A DNA stretch of 30,673 bases from Candidatus Planktophila sp. Lineage in GTDB: Bacteria; Actinomycetota; Actinomycetes; Nanopelagicales; Nanopelagicaceae. The notes below the pieces were generated by a model. That model was given only the letters and a program-made list of their open reading frames with translations. It ran no database searches and had not been told where the DNA came from. Location of the stretch: contig JAURJS010000062.1 in the NCBI GenBank assembly GCA_030832135.1, positions 1-30,673 of the forward strand, written 5' to 3'. Positions within the stretch are counted from its first letter, which is position 1; every line of letters starts with the position of its first letter. The translations under genes were made by a program, and so were the position numbers. This document shows, one piece after another, positions 1-6,981 of the stretch.

Positions 1-202
1 TGAAATTGCAGGTGGTCTAGGAATCATCGCCGGTATCTGGGTACCAGCCCTAGGTCTCGCAGCTACCGTCGGCTTAGTTCTCTACTTTGCTGGAGCACTT
101 CTCTCACATATGAAGATGAAGCACGGTCCCGCTGAATTCGGAGCAGCCCTTGGAATCTTCATCATCGCTTCGATAAACACATTCCTACAACTGCAACGCT
201 AA
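1..202 (+). CDS. DoxX-like family membrane protein, C-terminal part
   Basis: The 5' end lies outside the window. The open frame begins at base 2 and stops with TAA at 200-202, giving 66 residues. It starts EIAGGLGIIAGIW, continues through a hydrophobic stretch (LAATVGLVLYFAGALL), and then has SHMKMKHGP and another membrane segment (ALGIFIIASIN). The order E-x-x-G-x-x-G-(I/L), hydrophobic helix, A/S-H near a basic loop, final helix is what I know from the DoxX_2 family of four-helix membrane proteins. The function of that family is mostly unknown. It converges on the YCII gene, leaving 28 bases between the stops. Confidence 0.7.
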   Translation, partial: EIAGGLGIIAGIWVPALGLAATVGLVLYFAGALLSHMKMKHGPAEFGAALGIFIIASINTFLQLQR

Positions 203-230
203 TCAAAGAAGAGTGCAAAGCTCTTAATCT

Positions 231-563
231 TTATTCTTTGAACTTACGCACTTCCTGAGGCCAGCCACAGGCAACAGCAACCTTTGCTCCCCACATCTTC
301 GCTTCTTCATCGGTTGCAACATCTATAATTGTCATACCGCCGATGAATTCACCGTTAGTTGTAATAGGGCCACCTTCATTACCACTCTCATCAAAACCAA
401 AAGCGGCTTCAATCTCTTCTTCGAGGCCACCTGCAAATACAACTACCCCAGCTGCCTCCATCTCGGCAACAACTGTGCGCGATAATGGTCCTCGCGGAAT
501 GAACCACTCTTCGGGATGATCGCCGACCCACTGTTGATTGAAGTAGATGATGTATTGAGCCAT
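231..563 (-). CDS. YCII-related (DGPF-type) domain protein
   Basis: 110 residues, a single YCII-like alpha/beta domain. The C-terminal half shows the family pattern GPITTNGEFIGGMTIIDV, then D-E-E-A, then CGWPQEVRKF, matching the usual GPF-x-E-x-K-E-x-x-G-G-[FY]-x-I-I-x-V ... EVRP layout. Such proteins are small ferredoxin-fold dimers, often enzyme-like but of unknown substrate, and are sometimes fused to or encoded beside other enzymes. The start lies 4 bases past the stop of the upstream SDR gene and has an AAAAGG Shine-Dalgarno-like stretch before ATG, so the two genes are probably one transcript. A specific role cannot be assigned. Confidence 0.8.
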   Translation of the reverse strand: MAQYIIYFNQQWVGDHPEEWFIPRGPLSRTVVAEMEAAGVVVFAGGLEEEIEAAFGFDESGNEGGPITTNGEFIGGMTIIDVATDEEAKMWGAKVAVACGWPQEVRKFKE

Positions 564-567
564 TGAT

Positions 568-1602
568 TTAGCCTTTTACATAACCATTCTTAACGAGATA
601 GTCAGCAGATTCTCTCAACGCAACTTGCACCGGGATAAATGTGATTCCAAGAAGCTTGGTCGCCTTAGCGTTGCTGATCAACATTGGTTTTCCCAATAGA
701 GGCAAGATTGCCGCAATCTCTCCATCAAAGAAGGAGAGCGCCTTCATGATAAATCCGGGGGCTTGAGCGGTCTTCGCCTTACTTGATGGGTAGATGCTCT
801 TGAGGTATTTAGCAATCTGCACAAAAGAGTAGGTTTCAGAGGAGACAAGGATTCGCTCTCCCTCAGTGGCCTTGTTCTTAATAGCTGCTACATGCATCTG
901 AGCAACATCTCGCACATCGACAATCGCAAACCTCAAATCTGGAAGCATGGGATCTTTACCCTTAAGGATGCGCTCAACGATGGAGATGGATGAGCCGAAG
1001 TTCTTATCTAGGGGAGCGCCGAGGACCAAAACAGGATTGATTGTCGTCAGAGCAATCTCAGGAGCTTCCTTGGCCACAAAATCCCACGCTGCACGCTCTG
1101 CCAAAGTCTTCGACTTTGTATATGCAACGCGCCCGACTGGATGGTTCACATCGGTCCATAGGGTCTCATCAAATTCGTTCTTTCCGGCTGGAAGATCGCA
1201 CCCGTAAACAGCGGCCATAGAAGAGGTAAGGATTACGCGCTTCACGCCAGCGCTCTTTGCAGCTCGGAGTGCGCGCAATGTTCCATCAACCGCTGGGCGA
1301 ATCAATTCATTCTCATCTTTAGGAGATGCAATCGGAAATGGGGAAGCGGTGTGCATCAACACATCAATGCCCTTAAGTGCTTCTCCCCATCCGCCGTCCT
1401 TCTCAAGATCGAGTTCAACGAATGTCAGACGAGCATCTAATTGAGAAGAGTCGAGAAGGTGAGGAGTTACAGCATCGCGCACCTCTTGTGATTTACCAAG
1501 GTTTCGAACAGAGGCCCGCACCTCATATCCCTGATTGAGAAGCTGTAAGGCGATGTGCTTGCCGATATATCCACTTGCACCGGTGAGAAGAACTTTTGTC
1601 AT
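568..1602 (-). CDS. NAD(P)-dependent epimerase/dehydratase (extended SDR, dihydroflavonol-reductase-like)
   Basis: 344 residues. The N-terminal Rossmann fold has TGASGYIG at residues 7-14 (the extended-SDR GxxGxxG). There is an HTAS segment near 84-87, a serine pair at 127-128 (LTSSMAAVYG) and the catalytic Y161-x-x-x-K165 in YTKSK. The length and the INPVLVLGAPL segment fit the dihydroflavonol/cinnamoyl-CoA/aldehyde reductase branch, which reduces ketones or aldehydes with NADPH. The substrate is unknown. It is the first gene of a likely two-gene unit with the YCII protein. An AAGACT hexamer lies 6 nt before ATG, a weaker version of the leaderless -10 seen elsewhere in this window. Confidence 0.85.
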   Translation of the reverse strand: MTKVLLTGASGYIGKHIALQLLNQGYEVRASVRNLGKSQEVRDAVTPHLLDSSQLDARLTFVELDLEKDGGWGEALKGIDVLMHTASPFPIASPKDENELIRPAVDGTLRALRAAKSAGVKRVILTSSMAAVYGCDLPAGKNEFDETLWTDVNHPVGRVAYTKSKTLAERAAWDFVAKEAPEIALTTINPVLVLGAPLDKNFGSSISIVERILKGKDPMLPDLRFAIVDVRDVAQMHVAAIKNKATEGERILVSSETYSFVQIAKYLKSIYPSSKAKTAQAPGFIMKALSFFDGEIAAILPLLGKPMLISNAKATKLLGITFIPVQVALRESADYLVKNGYVKG

Positions 1603-1643
1603 GGAGCGAGTCTTCCATATAGGTGGCGAAACGAGGAAGGCGA

Positions 1644-1856
1644 CTAGAGACCGTTCTTCTGACGAATGACCGCAACGATTGCATTGGCGTGCCCATGACC
1701 CATCTCAAAGTTCTCTTTGAGGTGCGCTACTTGTTCCATGTGGGCTAACTTTGAGACCTTCTTGAGCTCCTTCATCCAATGCTCAATCGGCTTTCCATAT
1801 TTCTTCTCTATTGAGGGAAAGTAGGTAGCTGGACCCGTTACTTTTTTCTCAGCCAT
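1644..1856 (-). CDS. DUF4287 domain protein
   Basis: 70 residues. The segments GPATYFPSIEKKYGKP, HWMKEL and HMEQVAHLKENFEMGHGHANAIV match the small DUF4287 family, where a helical pair ends in K-x-x-x-x-x-G-H-G-H-A-N-A. The family is soluble and of unknown function; it often occurs alone or with DUF5655. A -10-like TAAGAT at 1863-1868 sits exactly 6 nt before the ATG, indicating its own leaderless promoter. It ends 41 nt upstream of the SDR start, with no clear terminator between. Confidence 0.85.
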   Translation of the reverse strand: MAEKKVTGPATYFPSIEKKYGKPIEHWMKELKKVSKLAHMEQVAHLKENFEMGHGHANAIVAVIRQKNGL

Positions 1857-1862
1857 GGGAAA

Positions 1863-1868
1863 ATCTTA
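1863..1868 (-). promoter_or_regulatory. -10 box of a leaderless promoter for the DUF4287 gene
   Basis: TAAGAT on the minus strand, 6 nt before the ATG at 1856. No convincing -35 was seen. It belongs to the TAnnnT-N6-ATG pattern repeated across the window. Confidence 0.5.
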
Positions 1869-1900
1869 AATCCACTCATATGGGAAATAAAGAAGTTTTT

Positions 1901-2278
1901 CTACAAATCTGGGGTTAAAACTGGAATCTCTTCAAGGCTATAGAAAATATTCTTTCCCATTTCCTTAGCTTTACCCATTTCAAGATCTGCTCCTCGTGAT
2001 TCGCCAGGAATGCGTAGTACCGCATCACACTTTTCTAAGAGTCTGTGAGCGACCGGGTATTGATATTCAGCGAATTGCTCTGATGAATGTGAATCTCCAC
2101 CAGCTTGTCGAATAACGGGCCAAGCAAGCCACTCTCCTACGACTGCAATGTGACCTTTTTGAAAAATCGGAAGCGCATAATCTTCCATCGTCTTGAGATT
2201 CTTGGCGATCGCATCCTCATCGCCATTTGTCCCCGACATATATGGACCTGATATGAGAATGAGGAGCGACTTAGACAT
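1901..2278 (-). CDS. DUF4406-like (nucleoside 2-deoxyribosyltransferase-like) protein
   Basis: 125 residues from the ATG at 2278. ISGPYMSG occurs near the N-terminus, followed by a helix, a GH-x-A-V-V-G-E-W strand, then CDAVLRIPGESRGADLEMGKA. The ISGPY start, the CDAVLRIPG strand and the later (S)xGAxxE helix are the pattern of DUF4406 and nucleoside 2-deoxyribosyltransferase-like proteins, which have a Rossmann-like fold and a glutamate in the last motif (here E in ADLEMGKA). The substrate is unknown. A longer frame from a TTG at 2320 would overlap the upstream gene's TGA. I prefer 2278 because family members begin immediately before the ISGPY strand. It is the last gene of the DUF1059-DUF2200 unit. 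Confidence 0.75.
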   Translation of the reverse strand: MSKSLLILISGPYMSGTNGDEDAIAKNLKTMEDYALPIFQKGHIAVVGEWLAWPVIRQAGGDSHSSEQFAEYQYPVAHRLLEKCDAVLRIPGESRGADLEMGKAKEMGKNIFYSLEEIPVLTPDL

Positions 2279-2316
2279 AGTCGCATCGTATTGCAGTAAT
2301 GAATCTAGCCCTATAG

Positions 2317-2661
2317 TCAAGATCGAAGAATCTTCTCCACCGGGCGGCCCTTCGCAAGTTCATCGACCAATTTATCCATATAGCGAATCTTTTTCATTAA
2401 TGGATCTTCTATTTCGACAATATTGACTCCGCATATGGAGCCAGTAATTAACTTTGCATGGGGGTTGATTTTGGCTGCTTTGAAAAATTCCTTGAATGTT
2501 GTTTGCTTCCGTAGGTGACTCTTTAAAGTCTTCGAGTCAAAACCAGTAAGCCATGTGATTACTTTGATTAACTCTGCCTCGGTTCGATCTTTACGCTCTA
2601 CCTTATTGAGATAATGAACGTAGACATCTGCCACAGGCATTTCAAATATTTTATGGCTCAA
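2317..2661 (-). CDS. DUF2200 domain protein
   Basis: 114 residues, matching DUF2200 along its whole length. The N-terminus MSHKIFEMPVADVYVHYLNK is followed by ERKDRTEAELIKVITWLTG, then TFKEFFKAA and the GSICGVNIVEIEDPLMKKIRYMDKLVDELAKG tail. The family keeps H-x-I-F-x-M, K-x-E-R-K-x-R-T and IRYxDKLVDELAKGxxxxKILR. These are small soluble proteins of unknown function, sometimes near metal or stress genes. The start overlaps the stop of the DUF1059 gene by 4 bp (ATGA), so translational coupling is likely. Confidence 0.9.
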   Translation of the reverse strand: MSHKIFEMPVADVYVHYLNKVERKDRTEAELIKVITWLTGFDSKTLKSHLRKQTTFKEFFKAAKINPHAKLITGSICGVNIVEIEDPLMKKIRYMDKLVDELAKGRPVEKILRS

Positions 2662-2882
2662 AGTGCTTCGAATTCTGCCCTACGTGACGCCATCCAAGAA
2701 TCCATCTCGCCGCTCTTCATCATCTCCATCATTGCGCTCATAGCCGCCATGTGTGGAGCATCGTTTGCGCCAAACATTTCTCTTCCATGTTGTTGACTTT
2801 GAGCGGCCAATTGATCAAAGGATTCACCAGAAAATACTTGCTCGCACGCACCGCCAAGCTCTTTGCATGACATTGATTTCAT
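2658..2882 (-). CDS. DUF1059-like small protein
   Basis: 74 residues. The N-terminal MKSMSCKELGGACEQVFSGE strongly recalls DUF1059 (M-x-x-M-[ST]-C-[RK]-x-L-G-G-x-C-[DE]-x-x-F-x-G-[ED]). The two cysteines at 6 and 13 are kept. The C-terminal half departs from most members and is methionine-rich (MAAMSAMMEMMKSGEMDSWM), ending in the acidic EFEAL. Function unknown. It is the first gene of the DUF1059-DUF2200-DUF4406 unit and has its own leaderless promoter box 6 nt upstream. It is divergent from the membrane protein at 2960. Confidence 0.8.
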   Translation of the reverse strand: MKSMSCKELGGACEQVFSGESFDQLAAQSQQHGREMFGANDAPHMAAMSAMMEMMKSGEMDSWMASRRAEFEAL

Positions 2883-2888
2883 GGAGAA

Positions 2889-2894
2889 AGTCTA
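2889..2894 (-). promoter_or_regulatory. -10 box of a leaderless promoter for the DUF1059 gene
   Basis: TAGACT on the minus strand, 6 nt from ATG at 2882. The same hexamer with the same spacing recurs before 14618 and 18022 and, with 7 nt, before 17950. Confidence 0.6.
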
Positions 2895-2947
2895 ACTGAA
2901 GAGTTCTTCTAAGACGAGAGGTTCATTGAATAAAGCGAAAGGTCATT

Positions 2948-2953
2948 TATAGT
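2948..2953 (+). promoter_or_regulatory. -10 box of a leaderless promoter for the membrane protein at 2960
   Basis: TATAGT followed by 6 nt (TTTCTC) and ATG. It lies divergent from the DUF1059 promoter within the 77-bp intergenic space. Confidence 0.55.
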
Positions 2954-2959
2954 TTTCTC

Positions 2960-3508
2960 ATGAAAATGACTGAACTATTCATTCGCTGGGTACCAACATT
3001 GCTGGCTTTCCCTATAGGTGGCGCGATTGCAAAGATCGCTTTGGGTGGAGCTAGCAGCCTAGGTAAATCTGTTGGGGGAGGCTTGATAGTTGGCATCACA
3101 GTAGGCCTGATTCAATTCTTAGCGCTCAAGAAATACGGGATAACCACATCTTGGATCACCGCAACTGCGATAGCAACTGTTATCGCGGCAGTCATTAACT
3201 CCTTCGCATTTTCATTCAAGTTTGATTCCGCATCGCTCACTGGTTCGGGTCTAATTGCCGGCCTACTTGTTGGAATCGCTCAAGCTCTCTCTCAATCCCG
3301 CGATGTGAAGTTCGCCCTTGTGTGGTCAATCAGCACAGCCATAGCCTGGTCATTAGCGTGGTTTATTACCTCAAAGGTGATTGTTGACCCAGAAGCTCAG
3401 TATCAAATCTTTGGCTCATCCGGTGCACTTGTTGCAACAGTAGGACTCGGAGTCGTATTGAAGTTTGTGCTTCCGTGGATAACCTCGGCGTCCAACCTAG
3501 TTAAATGA
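2960..3508 (+). CDS. Uncharacterised multi-pass membrane protein
   Basis: 182 residues with about five or six hydrophobic segments: roughly 10-30, 38-55, 65-85, 95-110, 122-140 and 155-175. Charges are few and cluster in short loops such as KKYG and SRDVK. Many Gly/Ala/Ser residues suggest tight helix packing. No catalytic or transport signature was recognised, and I cannot name a family. The start is supported by TATAGT 6 nt upstream. It could be an accessory membrane protein of the envelope. It stands alone between a leftward DUF cluster and a possible 24-aa ORF. Confidence 0.75.
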   Translation: MKMTELFIRWVPTLLAFPIGGAIAKIALGGASSLGKSVGGGLIVGITVGLIQFLALKKYGITTSWITATAIATVIAAVINSFAFSFKFDSASLTGSGLIAGLLVGIAQALSQSRDVKFALVWSISTAIAWSLAWFITSKVIVDPEAQYQIFGSSGALVATVGLGVVLKFVLPWITSASNLVK

Positions 3509-3522
3509 TTGGCGGTCACTAA

Positions 3523-3597
3523 ATGGATATCTTTATCGTTATCGCGATTTGCCTGGGTTGCGCCGTAGCTATTTTTGCGTCACAGAAGGGTGACTAG
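3523..3597 (+). CDS. Possible 24-aa single-helix membrane microprotein
   Basis: A short frame reads MDIFIVIAICLGCAVAIF followed by ASQKGD and TAG. It contains one hydrophobic helix with a polar, charged C-terminus, as in many bacterial microproteins. It starts 14 nt after the stop of the 2960 gene and could be co-translated with it. There is no clear Shine-Dalgarno sequence. Supported only by its composition, so it may be a chance frame. Confidence 0.3.
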   Translation: MDIFIVIAICLGCAVAIFASQKGD

Positions 3598-3732
3598 TCA
3601 CAACCTAGTTTTACCAAAATGATCAAAGGTCCACTCATGGGGGAATTTGTGAGCAAATGAGAGCCAGTGGCAGCTCCTAAAGTTTGACCATTACTAGACA
3701 GCTTTCATGTTTAAGGTCTGCGCTGACTTGTT

Positions 3733-3738
3733 TAGAAT
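3733..3738 (+). promoter_or_regulatory. -10 box of a leaderless promoter for the 891-aa secreted protein
   Basis: TAGAAT, 6 nt before ATG at 3745. A second overlapping candidate (TATGAT, 3739-3744) directly abuts the start and is therefore too close. The region 3598-3732 before it shows no other gene. Confidence 0.5.
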
Positions 3739-3744
3739 TATGAT

Positions 3745-6420
3745 ATGAAGCATCGGTTGCTTATCTTGATTTGTACCTCCCTTTTGCTGGCGCAAATCAG
3801 TACACCAGCTAGCGCTGCGACTAAGACTGGCACAACCTGTACCAAGCTCAACTCAACCACCGTAGTCTCCGGCATGAGATACACCTGTGTTAAATCCGGC
3901 TCCAAACTTGTATGGGGCAAAGGTGTGAAGGTTGCCGAATCAGGTGTTAAGCCTTCGCCAACTCCTTCGCCAACTCCTTCGATTACTAATCTTTCAACAA
4001 TTCGCGCCGCAGCAATTCTGAACAACACTTACTATGTAGATCGCGGTAATTGTCACAGTCGTGGAATCAACGCTGAACTCCAGATATCAGAAAACGGTGT
4101 GTGGAAGCGCTTAGCTGGTGCAATGGGATGGGAAGATTCGTCCAATTGCGATGCCGCACATCCGGTTCAGCCATGGGTGGCTATTGATCTTCCTTCAGGA
4201 GCAACGCTGAGATGGAGATTCTGGCTAACCGGTTTATTTGATATGAATAGCGCAACTTTCACCTCATTGATTAAGAAGGCTCCTGCGACTTCACCAGCAA
4301 CGCCACTAGTAACCCCATCCTCGATTGCAGTTAACAAGCCGTCTATCTCACCGACGCCTTCTGCGACGCAAACGCGTGGTCCGGCAGTTGCTCCCATAGC
4401 TACGCCGAAACCCATTGCGACACCAACACGTCCTTCAACTATTACACCAGCACCTGCTGCGTCACCCTCTGCAATACCAACAGTTTTAGGGACTCCTACT
4501 CCAGCACCATCAACTGTTACACCAGCACCAGGTCAAGGCAGTCCTTCAACTCCACAACCACTTTCAATCTCAAACACAAAGCTCAGGAATATTGTCAATA
4601 CATCTGTAACGCTCACGACCACTGGTGGCGCAGGAAATGGCGCTGTTTCGTTCTCGGCAACGGGTGCTAATTGCACTGTCAGCGGAGCTCTATTGGCTGC
4701 TAATGCAGTCACTATCTGTTCTGTTACTGCATCCAAAGCATCAAGCAATGGTGGTGGAAGTGCAGTTTCGCAAACCGTTATTTTCGAATTTATTGCTCAG
4801 CCTTTGATACTTGGTCATACGCCACCAAATGGTCTTGTCGGTCAGACGATTTATTTGAGCCACTCAGGTGGTTCTGGTAGCGGGCGAGTTAGATACAACT
4901 CAGATGGAACAGCAAATTGTGTAGTGTGGGATGAAAATGGGCTCACTAATGGACCAAGCAAGCTCTATATAAGATCCACTATTGCAGGTACTTGCACAGT
5001 TACCGTGCAAAAAGATGCATCACCCGGTTTTCCAGTCGCTCAATCAGAGCCAGTCACTTTTACCTTTGGAACTGTGAATCAGCCCCCATTGACTATTTCT
5101 AGTATTCCCTCAACAGTACTTAAGGTTGGGGATAGTTTTAAACTATCAGCCACAAGTAGCATTAAAGGAACCGTAACTTACGAAGTAGAGGGGGCGGGTT
5201 GCTCTATTCGCTCCGAGAAAGTTACCAGTGGGGGAGTAATTTCATCTGTTCACTATGTCACTTCGACAAGTGCTGTAAATTGCATCGTAACCGCAACGAA
5301 TATAACGATGGGTTACAACCCTCAAAAATCGGCACCAGTCGGTTTTCCTTTCGCTTTCTATAACCAACAACCATTCTCTATCTCTAGCGCCTCCACCGCC
5401 CCGGAGGGAAGCTTGGTAGCCATTTCCGCGATAGGTGGATCTGGAACTGGTGCAATCTCTTTCGCCGTTACAGGGGCCCACTGCTTAATTAGCGGTAGTA
5501 ATGTCACAGCTACAGCTCCAACTACCTGCAACGTGACGGGCACAAAGGCATCTGGGAGTGGCTACAGTGCAATCACGTCACAGCCCATAAGTGTCACATT
5601 CCAAGGAGTGCCCTTAGCGGACCAGCAACCATTTCAGATTGATAGGACACAAATAAGCTACAGAGCTGGTGAAACATACTTTGGGAGTACTTCCGGGGGA
5701 TCGGGGACCGGGGCGGTCACTTTCAACTTTTCAGGAGCGAATTGTATTCTTTCCCCCAACGTTCAAACATCACAGGGATCGATCGCAATCACAGCAACCC
5801 AAGCGACTACTTGCGAAGTCATCGCAACCAAAGCGGGAAGTATCGGATTCAAACCTGCGCAGTCCCCAACCGTCTATGTTAATTTTAGACTCGATAACCA
5901 GGCTGCTATTTATGTAACTCCCGATTCAAATCTCGGATTCTGTAGTCCATCTTGCGGAGTTTGGCTTGGCATTACGGGCGGAACTGGAAATGGGGCCGTC
6001 TCATATGCAGTAACAGGAGCGAACTGCTCAATTACCTCAAAGTCTTATCTCGTAGCCACGGCAGACACCACCTGTTCCGTGACTGCAACTAAGGCTGGAA
6101 GTATTGGTTACAACGATGTTGTATCCAAGCCAGTTAGTTTCAAAACCAAGATCTTCACTCAAAGCTTTTTCTCAATTTCGAATAACACGCTCACAACAAA
6201 ACTACCTTCATCAACTACTTTGCTGACTTGGGGTGGCTCTGGAAGCGGTGCGGTTACTTATTCCACAACTAGTGAAGGATGTTTAATCTCAGGCAATCGA
6301 CTCTCAGCTATTGATACCGCTACTGCAAGAACGTGTGTAGTGACTGCAGTTAAGGCTGAGAGCCTTGGATACTCCGCAAAAATCTCAAGCCCTGTAAGCT
6401 TCAGATTTGAATTGCCGTAG
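3745..6420 (+). CDS. Secreted 891-aa protein with seven Ig-like repeats and a Pro/Thr/Ser-rich stalk
   Basis: Residues 1-25 form a signal peptide ending at PASAA. Residues about 26-60 form a small module with two cysteines (GTTCTKLN and YTCVKSG) ending KLVWGKG, a cap I associate with secreted actinobacterial proteins of this type. A short PTPSPTPS linker follows, then a roughly 85-residue unassigned domain (about 90-180, with cysteines and two WG/W motifs). Next comes a Pro/Thr/Ser-rich stalk to about 272. Residues 273-891 are seven repeats of 75-95 residues. The repeat consensus is GGSGxGAVSFxxTGANCxIS ... TTCxVTATKAxSxGY ... S-x-P-V-x-F, and most carry one conserved cysteine pair, probably a disulfide in a beta sandwich. 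No sortase motif, membrane anchor or catalytic site was seen at the end (SFRFELP). It probably acts in adhesion or as a surface filament; the ligand is unknown. Confidence 0.85.
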   Translation: MKHRLLILICTSLLLAQISTPASAATKTGTTCTKLNSTTVVSGMRYTCVKSGSKLVWGKGVKVAESGVKPSPTPSPTPSITNLSTIRAAAILNNTYYVDRGNCHSRGINAELQISENGVWKRLAGAMGWEDSSNCDAAHPVQPWVAIDLPSGATLRWRFWLTGLFDMNSATFTSLIKKAPATSPATPLVTPSSIAVNKPSISPTPSATQTRGPAVAPIATPKPIATPTRPSTITPAPAASPSAIPTVLGTPTPAPSTVTPAPGQGSPSTPQPLSISNTKLRNIVNTSVTLTTTGGAGNGAVSFSATGANCTVSGALLAANAVTICSVTASKASSNGGGSAVSQTVIFEFIAQPLILGHTPPNGLVGQTIYLSHSGGSGSGRVRYNSDGTANCVVWDENGLTNGPSKLYIRSTIAGTCTVTVQKDASPGFPVAQSEPVTFTFGTVNQPPLTISSIPSTVLKVGDSFKLSATSSIKGTVTYEVEGAGCSIRSEKVTSGGVISSVHYVTSTSAVNCIVTATNITMGYNPQKSAPVGFPFAFYNQQPFSISSASTAPEGSLVAISAIGGSGTGAISFAVTGAHCLISGSNVTATAPTTCNVTGTKASGSGYSAITSQPISVTFQGVPLADQQPFQIDRTQISYRAGETYFGSTSGGSGTGAVTFNFSGANCILSPNVQTSQGSIAITATQATTCEVIATKAGSIGFKPAQSPTVYVNFRLDNQAAIYVTPDSNLGFCSPSCGVWLGITGGTGNGAVSYAVTGANCSITSKSYLVATADTTCSVTATKAGSIGYNDVVSKPVSFKTKIFTQSFFSISNNTLTTKLPSSTTLLTWGGSGSGAVTYSTTSEGCLISGNRLSAIDTATARTCVVTAVKAESLGYSAKISSPVSFRFELP
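3952..3975 (+). repeat. 12-bp tandem repeat in the Pro/Thr linker
   Basis: Two perfect units of CCTTCGCCAACT plus a partial third (CCTTCG) encode the first PSPT linker of the secreted protein. Twelve bases keep frame, so copy-number change would only alter linker length. Confidence 0.8.
4561..6411 (+). repeat. Seven degenerate tandem Ig-like domain repeats (within the 3745 CDS)
   Basis: Units begin near residues 273, 354, 449, 544, 630, 722 and 809. They align by the GSGxGAV turn, a T-G-A-x-C strand, a T-T-C-x-V-T-A-T-K-A strand and a terminal V-x-F. Units 4 and 6 are closest to consensus; units 2 and 3 are the most diverged. DNA identity between units is low, indicating old duplication. Confidence 0.75.
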
Positions 6421-6575
6421 TTTAAGCAGGACGGGCAAATTTTCTGTTGATGCATCACCGAGGGGACGGGTGGGCGTAATTAAAGAAATGTAATTGGTCT
6501 AATCCCTCTCTCGATATTGAAATCAGACCTTTAATCAATCAAGTAGTTTAAAATCATCCCTTTAGTTCAATTTCT

Positions 6576-6603
6576 TGGGCTGCATTAGCCGCCAAGCAGC
6601 CCA
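6576..6603. terminator. Stem-loop between convergent genes, possible weak terminator
   Basis: TGGGCTGC (6576-6583) and GCAGCCCA (6596-6603) form a perfect 8-bp stem with a 12-nt loop. The stem lies in the gap between the stop of the secreted protein and the stop of the SMR exporter. No run of T follows on either strand, so it is not a classical intrinsic terminator. The rest of 6421-6610 shows nothing recognisable. Confidence 0.4.
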
Positions 6604-6610
6604 GTAAACC

Positions 6611-6934
6611 CTAGTGGCTAGAACTTGAAAAGTTTAAGAGAATGACTCCAGCGATGATGAAGGCAATAGCTGTAATGCGTGCAATTGAAACTGGATCCTT
6701 GAAGACAATCATTCCCAGGATGGCCGTTCCAGCAGCGCCAATTCCCGTCCAAACGGCATAAGCGGTTCCAATGGGTAGAACCTTGAGTGACCAAGCAAGT
6801 AATGAGAAGCTTCCTGATGCAAAGATCAAGAATCCGATGCTTGGCCAGATTTTTGTAAAGTTATTTGAGAGCTTAAGCATCGTGGCAAAGCCCACTTCAA
6901 GAAGCCCTGCACTGATGACCGCTAACCATGCCAT
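6611..6934 (-). CDS. Small multidrug resistance family transporter, SugE/Gdx type
   Basis: 107 residues and four transmembrane helices, the usual SMR length. MAWLAVISAGLLEVGFA holds the essential Glu at position 13. The helix 3 signature LPIGTAYAVWTGIGAAGTA is the SugE/Gdx form (LPVGTAYAVWTGIGAVG) rather than EmrE. Gdx proteins are dual-topology dimers that export guanidinium in exchange for protons. Other SMR members export quaternary ammonium compounds. A leaderless -10 box (TAAAAT, 6941-6946) fixes the start. There is no room for a guanidine riboswitch, so expression is probably constitutive or controlled otherwise. Substrate assignment is by family only. Confidence 0.88.
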   Translation of the reverse strand: MAWLAVISAGLLEVGFATMLKLSNNFTKIWPSIGFLIFASGSFSLLAWSLKVLPIGTAYAVWTGIGAAGTAILGMIVFKDPVSIARITAIAFIIAGVILLNFSSSSH

Positions 6935-6940
6935 GTGTAG

Positions 6941-6946
6941 ATTTTA
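6941..6946 (-). promoter_or_regulatory. -10 box of a leaderless promoter for the SMR exporter
   Basis: TAAAAT on the minus strand, 6 nt before the ATG at 6934; it lies in the 47-bp gap after the upstream gene. Confidence 0.55.
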
Positions 6947-6981
6947 GCAAATCGGAAAAGAATCGTCCTGTCAGAGTCGAA

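Noticed and set aside
2303..2318. GCCCTATA near 2308 as a third copy of the rnpB-end repeat
   Set aside because: Only eight bases match and the flanks do not resemble the 23-bp repeat; it lies between coding frames and is best explained by chance.
3684..3712. TTGACC at 3684 as -35 of the secreted-protein promoter
   Set aside because: No acceptable -10 lies 16-18 nt downstream; the TAGAAT box next to the start is a better candidate.
6935..6981. Guanidine riboswitch ahead of the SugE/Gdx gene
   Set aside because: Only 47 bp are available and a -10 box sits 6 nt before ATG, leaving no leader.
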